Shown here piece after piece: positions 30,306-40,566 of a stretch of DNA of 64,000 bases (position 1 is its first letter; each line of letters begins with the position of its first letter). The stretch comes from Candidatus Pantoea deserta (GTDB taxonomy: Bacteria; Pseudomonadota; Gammaproteobacteria; Enterobacterales; Enterobacteriaceae): assembly GCF_003813865.1 (NCBI RefSeq), contig NZ_RMVG01000012.1, positions 1 through 64,000 of the forward strand, given 5' to 3'. The notes beneath the pieces were generated by a model. That model was not told the DNA's origin. It was given only the letters and a program-made list of their open reading frames with translations, and ran no database searches. Position numbers and translations under genes: made by a program.

Positions 30306-30713
30306 ATGCGTTTACTTCACACCATGGTTCGCGTTGGCGATCTGCAACGCTCTATCGATTTCTATACTCGTGTTCTCGGCATGCGCGTGCTGCGCCAGAG
30401 TGAAAATACCGAATACAAATATACGCTGGCATTCGTAGGCTATACCGAAGAGAGTGAAGGCGCGGTTATCGAACTGACCTACAACTGGGGCGTAGACAGC
30501 TACGATATGGGCAACGCTTACGGTCACATCGCGCTGGGCGTCGATGACGTGGCGGCCACCTGCGACCGCATTCGCAACGCGGGCGGCAAGGTGACGCGCG
30601 AAGCCGGTCCGGTAAAAGGCGGCTCAACCATTATCGCGTTTGTGGAAGATCCAGACGGCTACAAGATCGAGCTGATCGAAAACAAACATGCGGGTCACGG
30701 CCTCGGCAACTAA
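30306..30713 (+). CDS. gloA: Glyoxalase I
   Basis: A 135-residue, nickel-dependent lactoylglutathione lyase that detoxifies methylglyoxal. All four metal ligands are present at their expected places: His5, Glu56, His74 and Glu122. The frame extends 69 bases upstream but the start [13 protein letters not shown] is fixed by the family and a GAGG ribosome site. Confidence 0.98.
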   Translation: MRLLHTMVRVGDLQRSIDFYTRVLGMRVLRQSENTEYKYTLAFVGYTEESEGAVIELTYNWGVDSYDMGNAYGHIALGVDDVAATCDRIRNAGGKVTREAGPVKGGSTIIAFVEDPDGYKIELIENKHAGHGLGN

Positions 30714-30720
30714 GTTTGCT

Positions 30721-30752
30721 GCTTCAGTCTGCTGATGTCGGCAGGCTGAAGC
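30721..30752 (+). terminator. Strong hairpin after gloA
   Basis: GCTTCAGTCTGC and GCAGGCTGAAGC form a 12-bp stem with one G-T pair and an 8-base loop, 7 bases past the gloA stop. No T-run follows directly; a T-stretch occurs at about 30776. Likely a 3' end or stabiliser. Confidence 0.5.
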
Positions 30753-30824
30753 CCTCCCTTCTGCTGCACCCTCTCTTTTTTTTTGCCATAATGCGCGCTG
30801 CCTAATTCCTGCTATGAGATGCTG

Positions 30825-31502
30825 ATGTCTGAAACGAACTCCCTGAACGCGCTTAATCAACGTTTCCGAGGTTTCTATCCTGTGGTGATCGATGTCGAAA
30901 CCGCAGGCTTCAACGCGCAGACCGATGCGCTGCTGGAGATTGCCGCCACCACGCTGAAAATGGATGAAGACGGCTGGCTGCACCGTGACCAGACGCTGCA
31001 CTTCAACGTTGAGCCTTTCGAGGGCGCCCTGCTGCACCCCGAAGCGCTGGCGTTTACCGGCATCGACCCCAGCAACCCGCTGCGCGGCGCGGTTAGCGAG
31101 TACGAGGCATTGCACGCCATTTTTAAGATGGTGCGCAAAGGCATTAAAGATCACAGCTGTAATCGCGCCATTATGGTGGCGCATAATGCCACCTTCGATT
31201 TGAATTTTATGATGGCTGCCGCCGGACGAGCCGGGCTAAAGCGCAACCCTTTCCATCCGTTCGCCACCTTTGATACCGCCGCGCTAAGCGGGCTGGTGCT
31301 GGGACAGACGGTGCTGGCGAAGGCCTGCAAAGCGGCGGGTATGGATTTTGACAGCACCCAGGCCCACTCGGCGCTTTACGACACAGAGCAGACGGCAACG
31401 CTGTTTTGTGAACTGGTTAACCGCTGGAAGCGTCTGGGCGGCTGGCCGCTGCCCGTTGTGAATGCGGACGATCAGGATGAGGCCGCGTCGGCGCAGGCCT
31501 GA
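30825..31502 (+). CDS. rnt: Ribonuclease T
   Basis: A 225-residue DEDD-family 3'-5' exonuclease that trims tRNA and other stable RNA 3' ends. The DxE motif is in [11 protein letters not shown], the second acidic residue in [12 protein letters not shown] and the final HxxxxD in [11 protein letters not shown]. Start at 30825 (MSETNSLN) is preferred over an ATG six bases earlier by homology. Confidence 0.96.
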   Translation: MSETNSLNALNQRFRGFYPVVIDVETAGFNAQTDALLEIAATTLKMDEDGWLHRDQTLHFNVEPFEGALLHPEALAFTGIDPSNPLRGAVSEYEALHAIFKMVRKGIKDHSCNRAIMVAHNATFDLNFMMAAAGRAGLKRNPFHPFATFDTAALSGLVLGQTVLAKACKAAGMDFDSTQAHSALYDTEQTATLFCELVNRWKRLGGWPLPVVNADDQDEAASAQA

Positions 31503-31637
31503 AGGCTTCCGCGCTAAGCTGGCGCGCCATGCCGCGCCAGTACTGCCGCGCCGCCGTTGCGGCCTGCTCGCCATAAGGCGCGAGACAGGACAAGGCGTCG
31601 CTTACGCGGACAGCTTCGCCTTCAGACCGCTGGCAGT

Positions 31638-31665
31638 AAAAAGGCCGACTTGCGTCGGCCTTTTT
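31638..31665. terminator. Bidirectional terminator between rnt and grxD
   Basis: A perfect 12-bp inverted repeat AAAAAGGCCGAC / GTCGGCCTTTTT with a TTGC loop. It abuts the grxD stop and also ends transcription from rnt. The 135 GC-rich bases before it (31503-31637) hold no recognisable gene. Confidence 0.93.
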
Positions 31666-31667
31666 GT

Positions 31668-32000
31668 TTATTCCGCTTCTTTGTGCTTCTCTGCGGTCTC
31701 TTTGATCAGCGACTGCAACTCGCCGCGCTGAAACATCTCGACGATGATGTCGCACCCGCCTACCAGCTCACCGTCAACCCACAGCTGCGGGAAGGTCGGC
31801 CAGTTGGCGTATTTCGGCAGCTCGGCGCGAATATCAGGGTTCTGCAGAATATCCACGTAAGCAAAACGCTCACCACAGGCAGAAAGCGCCTGTACCGCCT
31901 GCGCAGAGAAGCCGCAGCTTGGCAGCTTCGGAGAACCTTTCATGTACAGCAGGATCGGGTTTTCTGCGATCTGGCGCTGAATTTTTTCTACAGTACTCAT
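31668..32000 (-). CDS. grxD: Monothiol glutaredoxin GrxD (Grx4)
   Basis: A 110-residue monothiol glutaredoxin that binds a bridging 2Fe-2S cluster and works in iron-sulfur trafficking. The active site is CGFS (in PSCGFSAQ, Cys30). Cis-proline and glutathione-binding blocks WPTFPQLWVDGELVGGCDI are intact. The frame extends 72 bases upstream without conserved sequence, so 32000 is used. Confidence 0.98.
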   Translation of the reverse strand: MSTVEKIQRQIAENPILLYMKGSPKLPSCGFSAQAVQALSACGERFAYVDILQNPDIRAELPKYANWPTFPQLWVDGELVGGCDIIVEMFQRGELQSLIKETAEKHKEAE

Positions 32001-32254
32001 AATTGCCTTCCTTAATTCCCTACTTCGTGTTTGTTTATTGTAGCGACTTCGCCCCGCCCCTGAAAACGACAATTTCTCGCGAGCCGGGCAAAAACGCCAT
32101 GTTTGTTAAATTCTTCTGTAAAGATCTGATTTTTTCTGACGATAATCAACATCAGGGTTGTTCATAACTGGTAATACTTTTGCTGCTATAACCCGCTGAA
32201 ATTGTTTATTTTAAACCCAACTGCAACCCTGTAACAGTTTAATAGAAAAATGGC

Positions 32255-32284
32255 TTAACTTTTGAAAAAAACCTGGCTTAGAAT
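32255..32284 (+). promoter_or_regulatory. Candidate promoter of mepH
   Basis: TTAACT (32255-32260), an 18-base spacer and TAGAAT (32279-32284). It would start transcription near 32291, 75 bases before mepH. The rest of the 365-base gap after grxD is AT-rich with nothing else assignable. Confidence 0.4.
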
Positions 32285-32365
32285 GGCCCCGGCGCTGATC
32301 CCCGATCAGATTTTTCTAACCTCGTTACGGCCAGTCGTCGTAACCGCTAACCCTGTAACCGGACT

Positions 32366-33166
32366 ATGCGTTTACTGATTACGCTTTTCATATTAGCTTT
32401 TGCGCAGCTGTTTCTGAACGTCGCGTCGGCTTCGCCGCAGACGCCGGTCAATGCCAGTCTGCATAAAGAGGAGAAAAAGAGCGCGCGCGAAGACGAGCGG
32501 CGCAAGCGTCGGCCAGTGAAAACCAGCGCAAAGAAATCGCGTCTCTCACCTGTTCAAAAACTCAAACAGAAAAAACAGCAGAAGATTGAAACCGCGTCCC
32601 TTTCTCGTCCCACCAGCAAAAAGAAAACATCCGCGAAGACCTTACGCAAGCGTTATGGGCATCAGCGCACGCTGAGCAAGGCAAAAGCCGCAACAGCGCC
32701 GCTCGATGAAGCCGATGACGGCACCACCATTAAATTAAGCAAGACCCATCGCCTGCGCTACCAGAAGGCGCGTGAAACGGCGATGACCAAGTTGATGGGT
32801 CAGCTGGGCAAGCCCTATCAGTGGGGCGGCAGCTCGCCTCATACCGGCTTCGACTGTAGCGGCCTGGTGTGGTACGCCTATAAGGATTTAGTGAAGTTCC
32901 GCATCCCGCGTACCGCCAACGAAATGTATCATCTGCGCGATGCCGCGCCGATTAAGCGCGAATCGCTGGAGAAAGGCGACCTGGTGTTTTTCCGCATTAA
33001 CGGGCGCGGCACGGCGGACCACGTCGGCGTCTACCTCGGCAACGGCAAATTCATCCAGTCGCCGCGTACCGGAAAAGATATTCAGATCAGCGCGCTGTCG
33101 GAAGATTACTGGCAGCGCCACTATATCGGCGCGCGTCGCATGATGACGCCGAAAACCATTCGCTAA
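32366..33166 (+). CDS. mepH: MepH-like NlpC/P60 peptidoglycan endopeptidase
   Basis: A 266-residue secreted D,D-endopeptidase (YdhO). A signal peptide ending near ASASP is followed by an unusually Lys/Arg-rich, disordered linker of about 110 residues and then the C-terminal NlpC/P60 domain. The catalytic cysteine is in TGFDCSGLVWYAY, the histidine in ADHVGVYLGNG, with FIQSPRTGK completing the site. It would cut cross-links to permit wall growth. Confidence 0.94.
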   Translation: MRLLITLFILAFAQLFLNVASASPQTPVNASLHKEEKKSAREDERRKRRPVKTSAKKSRLSPVQKLKQKKQQKIETASLSRPTSKKKTSAKTLRKRYGHQRTLSKAKAATAPLDEADDGTTIKLSKTHRLRYQKARETAMTKLMGQLGKPYQWGGSSPHTGFDCSGLVWYAYKDLVKFRIPRTANEMYHLRDAAPIKRESLEKGDLVFFRINGRGTADHVGVYLGNGKFIQSPRTGKDIQISALSEDYWQRHYIGARRMMTPKTIR

Positions 33167-33180
33167 CGCGCAAACGACAA

Positions 33181-33208
33181 ACCGGGGCATCGCCCCGGTT
33201 TTTTTTAT
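33181..33208 (+). terminator. Terminator of mepH
   Basis: ACCGGGGC / GCCCCGGT stem with a 3-base loop and eight or nine T residues. Confidence 0.93.
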
Positions 33209-33217
33209 CACGCCTTA

Positions 33218-33307
33218 TCAGTGCATGACGGCAGTCAGGCCAAAGGCCACAATCATCAGCAGCGCCGCACCCGTCGTCATTAACGCCAGTTTCAAATCAG
33301 TACTCAT
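33218..33307 (-). CDS. ynhF: YnhF, 29-residue membrane protein
   Basis: A single-helix membrane protein, MSTDLKLALMTTG followed by AALLMIVAFGLTAVMH. It aligns along its full length with E. coli YnhF (29 residues), which lies at the same place upstream of purR. An AAGGAG ribosome site precedes the ATG by 7 bases. Function unknown; E. coli YnhF is retained in the inner membrane. Confidence 0.9.
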   Translation of the reverse strand: MSTDLKLALMTTGAALLMIVAFGLTAVMH

Positions 33308-33412
33308 CGCTTCTCCTTATCCACACAATTGTCAGGGTCTTAGCGGATTTTCCCATAGTCAGCGGTAAAAATCTCGTTTTATCCCGCAAGCCTTGCTAAA
33401 ATCCCCGCCTTT

Positions 33413-33431
33413 GTTGCGCAACTGGCGCAAC
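33413..33431 (+). repeat. Hairpin GTTGCGC/GCGCAAC upstream of purR
   Basis: A perfect 7-bp inverted repeat with a 5-base loop, about 160 bases before purR. It contains a TTGCGCAA palindrome seen elsewhere in the window. Without a T-run it is not a terminator. Confidence 0.6.
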
Positions 33432-33530
33432 GTCGGTTCCGTTCGCGCGCAACTGTCTCTGTAATTTCCTGCCTGGCGACTCTTTTCCCGACCAAAAACG
33501 CAGCAAATTAACAGCAATTATTCTTAGCGG

Positions 33531-33546
33531 ACGCAAACGTTTAACA
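33531..33546 (+). promoter_or_regulatory. PurR operator upstream of purR (autoregulation)
   Basis: ACGCAAACGTTTAACA matches the left half and core of the PurR box ACGCAAACGTTTNCNT. It is centred 55 bases before the purR start codon, consistent with the known autoregulation of purR. Confidence 0.75.
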
Positions 33547-33592
33547 TTATGCTTATCAGCCAGTTATTGATAGGCGCTGGAGTCTCTTTTTC

Positions 33593-34618
33593 ATGGCAAC
33601 AATCAAAGATGTCGCGAAGCGCGCAGGCGTTTCGACGACGACGGTTTCTCACGTAATCAATAAGACGCGCTTCGTTGCGGAAGAGACGCGCAACGCCGTC
33701 TGGCAGGCCATTCAGGAGTTACACTATTCGCCCAGCGCGGTAGCCCGTAGCCTGAAGGTCAACCACACCAAAACGCTGGGTCTGCTGGCCACCTCCAGCG
33801 AAGCGCCCTATTTCGCGGAAATTATTGAGGCGGTTGAGCACCACTGCTTTGAGCGAGGCTATACCCTTATTCTCGGCAACGCGCATAACGATCTGCAAAA
33901 GCAGCGGGCCTATCTGTCGATGATGGCGCAGAAGCGCGTCGATGGTTTGCTGGTGATGTGCTCCGAATATCCTGACGACCTGCTGAAAATGCTGGAAGAG
34001 AACCGCAATATTCCGATGGTGGTGATGGACTGGGGCGAATCGCGCGGCGATTTCACCGATACCGTGCTGGATAATGCTTTCCAGGGCGGCTATCTGGCAG
34101 GACGTTACCTGATTGAGCGCGGCCATCGCGATATTGGCGCGATTCCCGGTCAGCTGGAGCGCAATACCGGCGGCGGTCGCCACGCTGGTTTCTTAAAAGC
34201 GCTGGAAGAGGCAGGCATTACGCTGCGCGCCGAGTGGATCGTTCAGGGCGACTTTGAGCCGGAATCGGGCTATCAGGCAATGCAGCAGATATTGCAGCAG
34301 AAGCAGCGCCCGACCGCGGTCTTCTGCGGCGGCGACATTATGGCGATGGGCGCTATCTGCGCTGCCGACGAGATGGGACTGCGCGTACCGCAGGATATTT
34401 CGGTGATCGGCTATGACAATGTGCGCAACGCGCGCTACTTTACCCCGGCGCTGACCACGGTCCATCAGCCTAAAGCGCAGCTGGGCGAGAAAGCGCTGGA
34501 AATGCTGCTTGATCGTATCACCAGCAAGCGCGAAGAGTCGCAGACCATTGAAGTCCATCCCACGCTGATTGAACGTCGTTCGGTCGGCGACGGCCCGTTC
34601 CGCGACTATCGTCGCTAA
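33593..34618 (+). CDS. purR: PurR, purine repressor (LacI family)
   Basis: A 341-residue repressor of purine and pyrimidine biosynthesis genes; hypoxanthine or guanine is the co-repressor. The N-terminal HTH and hinge ([20 protein letters not shown]) are intact, followed by the type I periplasmic-binding-protein-like domain. The stop overlaps that of the convergent punR by 3 bases. Confidence 0.98.
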   Translation: MATIKDVAKRAGVSTTTVSHVINKTRFVAEETRNAVWQAIQELHYSPSAVARSLKVNHTKTLGLLATSSEAPYFAEIIEAVEHHCFERGYTLILGNAHNDLQKQRAYLSMMAQKRVDGLLVMCSEYPDDLLKMLEENRNIPMVVMDWGESRGDFTDTVLDNAFQGGYLAGRYLIERGHRDIGAIPGQLERNTGGGRHAGFLKALEEAGITLRAEWIVQGDFEPESGYQAMQQILQQKQRPTAVFCGGDIMAMGAICAADEMGLRVPQDISVIGYDNVRNARYFTPALTTVHQPKAQLGEKALEMLLDRITSKREESQTIEVHPTLIERRSVGDGPFRDYRR

Positions 34619-35520
34619 TCCTCGCTTAGCCACTCCTGATTCAGCGTTTGCGCATCGCCCAGATAGCTAAGCAGCCAGCTTAGCGCAGGAGATGCGCGAT
34701 CTTCTGACCAGCTGACACAGCAGGGGCTGTCGGGAAAGCTCACCGGCAGCCTCAGTTCCGCCAGATCGCCTCTGTCCAGCAGCGGACGCGCCAGGTGGCC
34801 CGGCATCATCGCGACGCATAATCCGTCCAGCACGCAGACCAGCCCGGCCTGCCAGTCCGGCACCACCAGACGCCGCTGGTTATCCAGCGTCCAGGTCATA
34901 CGACGCGGCAGCGCCCGCGACGTATCCTCCAGCACCAGCGACGGCCAGGCGCGCAGGGCGTCGTCGTCAAGCTGCGCCTGTTGCGTAAGCGGGTGATGGC
35001 GCGCCACTACACAGCGCCAGTTCAGCGCGCCCATATCGCGAAACGTAAAGCGGCCGCCGACCGGAATGGCCTGGGTTGCGCCTATCGCCACGTCGACGCG
35101 TCCGTCGGCCAGTGCGTCCCAGACGCCGTTGAAAACTTCATAGCTGATATGCAGTTCCATATCGGGAAAATGACGGTAGAAGTCGTTCACCAGCTGGCGG
35201 CTGCGCGGCAGCTTCACAATGCGATCGACTGCGATACTGAGCTGCCCGCGCCAGCCGTTTGCCAGCTGCTGACACTGCCTGCGCGTCGCGAGCATTTTTT
35301 TGATAACCTCTCGCCCTTCACGCACAAAATGTTCGCCTGCGGCGGTGAGAGCGACCTCGCGATGCTGCCGTTCGAACAGCGGCACCGCCAGCCAGGTTTC
35401 CAGCTGGCGCACCGTATAGCTGACGGCAGAAGGCACGCGATGCAGCTCCTGCGCGGCGGCGCTAAAGCTGCCGGTGCGCGCCACGGCGTCTACCACCTCA
35501 AGCGCATATTCAGACCACAT
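34615..35520 (-). CDS. punR: PunR, LysR-family activator of punC
   Basis: A 301-residue LysR-type regulator (YdhB). The N-terminal HTH reads [20 protein letters not shown]. In E. coli PunR senses purine nucleosides and activates the divergent purine nucleoside exporter gene punC. The second of two adjacent ATG codons (35520) is preferred because it gives the family N-terminus MWSEYAL and better spacing from AAAGGA. Confidence 0.93.
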   Translation of the reverse strand: MWSEYALEVVDAVARTGSFSAAAQELHRVPSAVSYTVRQLETWLAVPLFERQHREVALTAAGEHFVREGREVIKKMLATRRQCQQLANGWRGQLSIAVDRIVKLPRSRQLVNDFYRHFPDMELHISYEVFNGVWDALADGRVDVAIGATQAIPVGGRFTFRDMGALNWRCVVARHHPLTQQAQLDDDALRAWPSLVLEDTSRALPRRMTWTLDNQRRLVVPDWQAGLVCVLDGLCVAMMPGHLARPLLDRGDLAELRLPVSFPDSPCCVSWSEDRASPALSWLLSYLGDAQTLNQEWLSED

Positions 35521-35642
35521 CATTTTTCCTTTCAAAATTTTTCACAGCTATCTGCAAATTTTAGCGTTTCACAGCCTGAGGCGCACCCTTTTACACTTTG
35601 CGGCGTTTACTATGACTACTAACGATGAGAATGCGTAAAACC

Positions 35643-36845
35643 ATGCTGTCTTCAAAAGGATTCCTGCCCTATCTCGCCTTGCTGAGTATGCTCGGCTTTC
35701 TGGCGACGGATATGTACCTGCCCGCGTTCGGCGCGATGCAGGCCAGCTTCGCCACCTCTCCCGGCGTTATCAGCGCCAGTATGAGCCTGTTCCTGGCCGG
35801 CTTTGCTGTCGGGCAGCTTTTCTGGGGTCCTCTGTCCGATCGCATTGGCCGTAAGCCTGTGTTGCTGATGGGGCTGGGGCTGTTTGCCCTCGGCTGCGCG
35901 GGTATGCTGTGGGTGGAGAATGTGGCACTGATGCTGGCGCTGCGCTTTGTACAGGCCGTTGGCGTTTGCGCCGCCGCTGTCAGCTGGCAGGCGCTGGTGG
36001 TCGATCGCTACTCAGGCTCCCACGCCAATAAAGTCTTCGCGACCATTATGCCGCTGGTTGCGCTCTCTCCCGCGCTGGCGCCTCTGCTCGGCGCCTGGCT
36101 CATCAGCCATTTTCACTGGCGTTCGATTTTTCTGGTGCTGACGCTGACCGGCGTCGCGCTGATGCTGGTGACGCTGCGGTTGCCCGCCAGCCGGGCGACG
36201 GCGAAACAGGATGGCGAGCAGCCTGGCTTCTTTACCCTGTTGCGCTCCGGCGTCTATAGCGGCAACGTGCTGATTTATGCCGCCTGCTCCGCCAGCTTTT
36301 TTGCCTGGCTAACCGGCTCGCCATTTATTCTCGCCGACGCGGGCCTGACGCCGGCGGACATCGGACTGAGCTATATTCCGCAAACCATCGCCTTTTTACT
36401 GGGCGGATTCGGCTGCCGCGCGCTGCTGAACCGCTTATCCGGCGCGCAGCTGCTGCCCTGGCTGTTAACGCTGTATAGTCTGAGCGTGGCAACGCTGTTT
36501 GCCGTAGCGCTGGCGGAAAGTCACAGCCTGATCGCCCTGCTTCTGCCGTTCTGCGGCATGGCGCTGGCAAACGGCGCAATCTATCCCATCGTCGTGTCAA
36601 ACGCGCTGCTGCCCTTTCCCCACGCGACCGGAAAAGCCGCAGCGCTGCAAAACACCTTGCAGCTGGGTCTCTGCTTTATCGCCAGTCTGGCGGTTTCAGC
36701 AGGTTTACAACTGCCGCTGCTGATGACTACGCTGATTATGGCCGTGACGATTCTTCTGGCAGCAGCGGGCTTCTTCTGGCAGCGCCGCGCCAGCGCACAA
36801 ACGGATATTGTCCGCACCTGCACTCCCTGCCAGGATAATCACTAA
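35643..36845 (+). CDS. punC: PunC, MFS purine ribonucleoside efflux pump
   Basis: A 400-residue, 12-helix drug:H+ antiporter-1 family transporter (YdhC). The MFS motif A is [16 protein letters not shown]. In E. coli it exports purine ribonucleosides and is activated by PunR, encoded divergently here too. The ATG at 35643 ([12 protein letters not shown]) aligns best with the family; in-frame ATGs at 35625 and 35631 are alternatives and none has a strong ribosome site. Confidence 0.9.
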   Translation: MLSSKGFLPYLALLSMLGFLATDMYLPAFGAMQASFATSPGVISASMSLFLAGFAVGQLFWGPLSDRIGRKPVLLMGLGLFALGCAGMLWVENVALMLALRFVQAVGVCAAAVSWQALVVDRYSGSHANKVFATIMPLVALSPALAPLLGAWLISHFHWRSIFLVLTLTGVALMLVTLRLPASRATAKQDGEQPGFFTLLRSGVYSGNVLIYAACSASFFAWLTGSPFILADAGLTPADIGLSYIPQTIAFLLGGFGCRALLNRLSGAQLLPWLLTLYSLSVATLFAVALAESHSLIALLLPFCGMALANGAIYPIVVSNALLPFPHATGKAAALQNTLQLGLCFIASLAVSAGLQLPLLMTTLIMAVTILLAAAGFFWQRRASAQTDIVRTCTPCQDNH

Positions 36846-36881
36846 GGCAACTTTTATAGTTAGCCGCCTAACAATAAGTCG

Positions 36882-36923
36882 TTGAATATTGACCTGGTTG
36901 AGCATATACTCATCCAGGTCAAT
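36882..36923 (+). promoter_or_regulatory. Distal cfa promoter overlaid by a 36-bp palindrome
   Basis: TTGAAT (36882-36887), a 17-base spacer and TATACT (36905-36910) form a good sigma-70 promoter. An inverted repeat spans its spacer, -10 box and start point: ATTGACCTGGTTGAG (36888-36902), six bases, CTCATCCAGGTCAAT (36909-36923), with 14 of 15 pairs matched. Transcription would begin near 36917, 240 bases before cfa, similar to the distal E. coli cfa promoter. Confidence 0.6.
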
Positions 36924-37111
36924 AAATCTGCAACAAATCAACAACATAATTGCATTATTTTTAGGCGAAGTTTATCGCCCGGATGGTGTCTGCGCGCACT
37001 CTCTCTCCCGTTGTGGCAGACAAAGATTTTCAGATTCAATCCTCTGTAAAACGTCGGATGTCAGGCGCACGGAGCAATCCGTGACTTTTCTCACAACCCC
37101 TGGGAAATTGG

Positions 37112-37118
37112 CTATTCT
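37112..37118 (+). promoter_or_regulatory. Candidate proximal (sigma-S type) promoter of cfa
   Basis: CTATTCT resembles the extended sigma-S -10 element CTATACT. It would start transcription about 32 bases before cfa, matching the stationary-phase promoter position in E. coli. Confidence 0.45.
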
Positions 37119-37156
37119 TTTTCTCAGGTTCAACGCGGACAGGTGATGGAGAAGCT

Positions 37157-38305
37157 ATGAGTTCATCGTGCATAGAAGAAGTGAGCCTTGAAGAAAACCA
37201 CTGGTATCGCATTGTCCACGAAATGCTGGAAAAAGCGGACATCGAAATCAACGGCAGCCGCCCCTGGGATGTTCAGGTTAAACACCCTGATTTTTTTAAG
37301 CGTGTGATTCAGGAAGGCTCACTTGGTCTGGGTGAAGCTTATATGGATGGCTGGTGGAATTGCGAGCGGCTGGATATGTTTTTCCATCGCGTGCTGAAGC
37401 ACAAGCTGGATCAACAGTTGCCGCACCATTTCAAAGACACGCTGCGCATAGCGGCGGCGCGTCTGACCAACCTCCAGTCGAAAAAACGCGCGTGGATAGT
37501 GGGCAAAGAGCATTACGATCTGGGTAACGACCTGTTCACGCTGATGCTCGATCCCTATATGCAGTACTCCTGCGGCTACTGGAAAGAAGCCGACACGCTG
37601 GAGCAGGCGCAGGAAGCCAAGCTGGATATGATCTGTCGCAAACTGCAACTTGAACCAGGCATGACGCTGCTGGACATCGGCTGCGGCTGGGGCGGGCTTG
37701 CGGCCTACGCGGCGCGTCACTATGGCGCCATCGTCCACGGCGTGACCATTTCGGCCGAGCAGCAAAAGCTGGCGCAGCAGCGCTGCGAGGGGCTTAACGT
37801 CACTATCCTGTTGCAGGATTACCGCGATCTCGACCAGCAGTTTGACCGTATCGTTTCAGTGGGTATGTTCGAACACGTCGGTCCGAAAAACTACGCCACC
37901 TATTTCGACGTTGTCGATCGCAATCTGAAGCCGGACGGTTTGTTTTTACTGCACACCATCGGCGCCATTCGCACCGATATGAACGTGGATCCCTGGATCA
38001 ATAAATATATCTTCCCGAACGGCTGCCTGCCTTCGGTACGTCATATCGCCGACGCCAGCGAGTCTCACTTTATCCTCGAAGACTGGCATAATTTCGGCGC
38101 GGACTATGACACCACGCTGATGGCCTGGTTTGAGCGCTTTACTCAGGCCTGGCCGGAGCTGGCGGAGAAGTATGGCGAACGTTTCAAACGCATGTTTAGC
38201 TACTATCTGAATGCCTGCGCCGGCGCCTTTCGCGCGCGCGATATTCAGCTGTGGCAGGTGGTATTCAGTCGGGGCGTGGAAGGCGGGCTGCGCGTGGCGC
38301 GCTAA
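37157..38305 (+). CDS. cfa: Cyclopropane fatty acid synthase
   Basis: A 382-residue enzyme that transfers a methylene from S-adenosylmethionine to unsaturated phospholipid acyl chains in the membrane. The SAM site is LLDIGCGWGGLAAYAA, preceded by EHYDLGNDLFTLMLDPYMQY; the C-terminal conserved cysteine is in YYLNACAGAFRARDIQ. Two promoters and a long leader, a target of small RNAs in E. coli, are suggested upstream. Confidence 0.98.
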   Translation: MSSSCIEEVSLEENHWYRIVHEMLEKADIEINGSRPWDVQVKHPDFFKRVIQEGSLGLGEAYMDGWWNCERLDMFFHRVLKHKLDQQLPHHFKDTLRIAAARLTNLQSKKRAWIVGKEHYDLGNDLFTLMLDPYMQYSCGYWKEADTLEQAQEAKLDMICRKLQLEPGMTLLDIGCGWGGLAAYAARHYGAIVHGVTISAEQQKLAQQRCEGLNVTILLQDYRDLDQQFDRIVSVGMFEHVGPKNYATYFDVVDRNLKPDGLFLLHTIGAIRTDMNVDPWINKYIFPNGCLPSVRHIADASESHFILEDWHNFGADYDTTLMAWFERFTQAWPELAEKYGERFKRMFSYYLNACAGAFRARDIQLWQVVFSRGVEGGLRVAR

Positions 38306-38324
38306 CCCCCTGAGCAGATGAATA

Positions 38325-38347
38325 AGGCGCGCAGAGCGCCTTTTTTT
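38325..38347. terminator. Terminator after cfa
   Basis: AGGCGC / GCGCCT stem (5-base loop) followed by seven T residues. Lies between the convergent cfa and ribE. Confidence 0.85.
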
Positions 38348-38351
38348 ATGC

Positions 38352-38999
38352 TTATTCCGCGTCGTTGCCGAGCGCGGCCGCGGCGGCCGCCTCGCGCTGC
38401 GCCAGCACGCGCTCGACGGTGTCCACTATCGCCTGGGTATGGGGATCGATCTCAATATTGACGCGGTGACCCAGTTTTTTTGCCCCCAGCGTGGTGCGCT
38501 CAAGGGTTTCGGGGATTAAATAGACGCAAAATTTGCTTTTCGTCACGTCGCCGACGGTCAGACTTATGCCGTCAATGCCCACAAAACCTTTATGCAGAAT
38601 ATATTTCATCTGCTCCGGGTCCTGAATTTTAAACCACACCTCGCGGTTATTTTCTGACTGAATAATTTTGCAGATTTCCGCAGTGGTCATAATATGGCCA
38701 GACATCAGGTGACCGCCGATCTCATCGCTGAATTTCGCCGCTCGCTCAATATTGACGATGTCGCCTTCTTGCAGGTCGCCTAAATTGGTCACGCGCAGCG
38801 TTTCTTTGATCAGGTCAAAACTGACGCGATTGCCTTCAATGGCGGTTACGGTCAGGCAGCAGCCGTTATGGGCGACCGATGCGCCCAGCGCCAGACCGGG
38901 CAGCAGCTCTTCCGGCAGCTCCGCTACGTGGGTGCGGAACAGCTCTTTCTCTTCAATGGACACAATCTTTGCGGTGCCCTGCACAATTCCAGTAAACAT
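38352..38999 (-). CDS. ribE: Riboflavin synthase (alpha subunit)
   Basis: A 215-residue lumazine-dismutating enzyme for the last step of riboflavin synthesis (called ribC or ribE in E. coli). Two homologous barrels are visible: [16 protein letters not shown] with [11 protein letters not shown], and the second opening [14 protein letters not shown] with [12 protein letters not shown]. The C-terminus ends in an Ala-rich tail. Confidence 0.97.
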   Translation of the reverse strand: MFTGIVQGTAKIVSIEEKELFRTHVAELPEELLPGLALGASVAHNGCCLTVTAIEGNRVSFDLIKETLRVTNLGDLQEGDIVNIERAAKFSDEIGGHLMSGHIMTTAEICKIIQSENNREVWFKIQDPEQMKYILHKGFVGIDGISLTVGDVTKSKFCVYLIPETLERTTLGAKKLGHRVNIEIDPHTQAIVDTVERVLAQREAAAAAALGNDAE

Positions 39000-39110
39000 A
39001 GTTTTGGCCTCTGCGAAGTTTGTCCTAGCTTATCACAGCTTAGCGCGTGAATTTTATTTACGCGTCGCCCCGGCTTCGGGGCGGTAATATAACGCACAGC
39101 GTGACAAAAC

Positions 39111-39139
39111 TTGGTGAATGTCGTTAATCCCGCTACACT
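39111..39139 (+). promoter_or_regulatory. Probable promoter of mdtK
   Basis: TTGGTG (39111-39116), 17-base spacer, TACACT (39134-39139). Transcription would start near 39146, 47 bases before the GTG start. A GCCCCG/CGGGGC hairpin lies at about 39067-39082. Confidence 0.5.
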
Positions 39140-39192
39140 AACCGCGCATTTCTCCGGGATCTTTCCCCTTTCTTTTTTTGACAGGTGTTAAC

Positions 39193-40566
39193 GTGCAGAA
39201 GTATTTAACAGAAGCGCGTCAATTGCTTGCCCTTGCGATTCCGGTCATCCTCGCTCAGGTGGCGCAGACCGCAATGGGATTTGTGGATACCATAATGGCC
39301 GGCGCGGTTAGCGCCACGGATATGGCCGCCGTCGCAGTCGGCACCTCTATCTGGCTTCCGGCCATTCTGTTTGGTCATGGTCTCCTGCTTGCATTGACGC
39401 CCACCGTTGCGCAACTCAACGGCTCAGGCCGCCGCGAACGCATTGCCGAACAGGTCCGGCAGGCTTACTGGCTGGCATTTTTCGTCGCGGTTTTAATTAT
39501 GGTGGTGCTGTGGAATGCCGGCTACGCCATTCGCGCCATGCACGATATTGACGAGCAGCTGGCGCTAAAGGCGGAAGGCTATCTTCGCGCCCTGCTGTGG
39601 GGCGCGCCTGGCTACCTGTTCTTTCAGGTGATGCGCAACCAGTGTGAAGGATTGTCGAAAACCAAACCGGGCATGGTAATGGGCTTTATTGGCCTGCTGG
39701 TCAATATCCCCCTGAACTGGATCTTTATTTACGGTCACTTCGGCATGCCCGCGCTGGGCGGCGTAGGCTGCGGCGTGGCGACCGGATCGGTTTACTGGGT
39801 GATGTTCCTGGTGATGCGCCTGTGGGTGCGCCGCATGGGTAGCATGCGCGACATCCGCATGACGAATCGCTGGTCGCCACCGTCACGCGCGGTTTTACAG
39901 CGCCTGGTGTCGCTTGGACTGCCGGTCGCGCTGGCGCTGTTCTTTGAAGTGACGCTGTTTGCCGTCGTCGCGCTGATGGTTTCGCCGCTGGGCATTGTTG
40001 ACGTCGCGGGCCATCAGATCGCCCTTAACTTTAGCTCGCTGATGTTTGTGCTGCCGCTGTCATTAGGCGTCGCGACCACTATTCGCGTAGGCTATCGTCT
40101 GGGACAGGGTTCGGCCGAGCAGGCGCGCGTCGCCGCCTGGACCGCGCAGGGGGTCGGTCTCTGTATGGTGGCGATCACGGCGCTGTTTACCGTCGCCTTC
40201 CGCCACCAAATCGCCTTGCTCTACAACAACAATCCTGAGGTGGTGGCGCTGGCGGCGCAGCTGATGCTGCTGGCGGCCATTTATCAGTTCTCTGATTCCA
40301 TTCAGGTTATTGGCAGCGGCATTTTGCGAGGTTATAAAGATACGCGCTCTATTTTCTTTATTACCTTTATTGCCTACTGGATTCTGGGACTGCCCAGCGG
40401 CTATGTGCTGGCGCTGACCGACTGGGTCGTGCCGCGCATGGGACCAGCGGGCTTCTGGTGCGGATTTATCATCGGCCTGACGTCGGCGGCGGTGATGATG
40501 CTGTGGCGCATTCGTCGACTGCAACAGCTGCCTGCGCAGGTGATCCTTGCGCGCGCCGCGCGCTAG
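39193..40566 (+). CDS. mdtK: MdtK, MATE-family multidrug/Na+ antiporter
   Basis: A 457-residue, 12-helix efflux pump (NorE/YdhE). Conserved MATE blocks include [19 protein letters not shown] and the second-half counterpart [14 protein letters not shown]. The GTG at 39193 is used because it gives the conserved start [17 protein letters not shown] and has ACAGGTG upstream; a TTG 15 bases earlier is less likely. Confidence 0.97.
   Translation: MQKYLTEARQLLALAIPVILAQVAQTAMGFVDTIMAGAVSATDMAAVAVGTSIWLPAILFGHGLLLALTPTVAQLNGSGRRERIAEQVRQAYWLAFFVAVLIMVVLWNAGYAIRAMHDIDEQLALKAEGYLRALLWGAPGYLFFQVMRNQCEGLSKTKPGMVMGFIGLLVNIPLNWIFIYGHFGMPALGGVGCGVATGSVYWVMFLVMRLWVRRMGSMRDIRMTNRWSPPSRAVLQRLVSLGLPVALALFFEVTLFAVVALMVSPLGIVDVAGHQIALNFSSLMFVLPLSLGVATTIRVGYRLGQGSAEQARVAAWTAQGVGLCMVAITALFTVAFRHQIALLYNNNPEVVALAAQLMLLAAIYQFSDSIQVIGSGILRGYKDTRSIFFITFIAYWILGLPSGYVLALTDWVVPRMGPAGFWCGFIIGLTSAAVMMLWRIRRLQQLPAQVILARAAR

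Noticed and set aside
31503..31637. GC-rich segment after rnt as a remnant of lhr, which follows rnt in E. coli.
   Set aside because: No translated frame resembles Lhr as far as I can tell; left as unassigned spacer.
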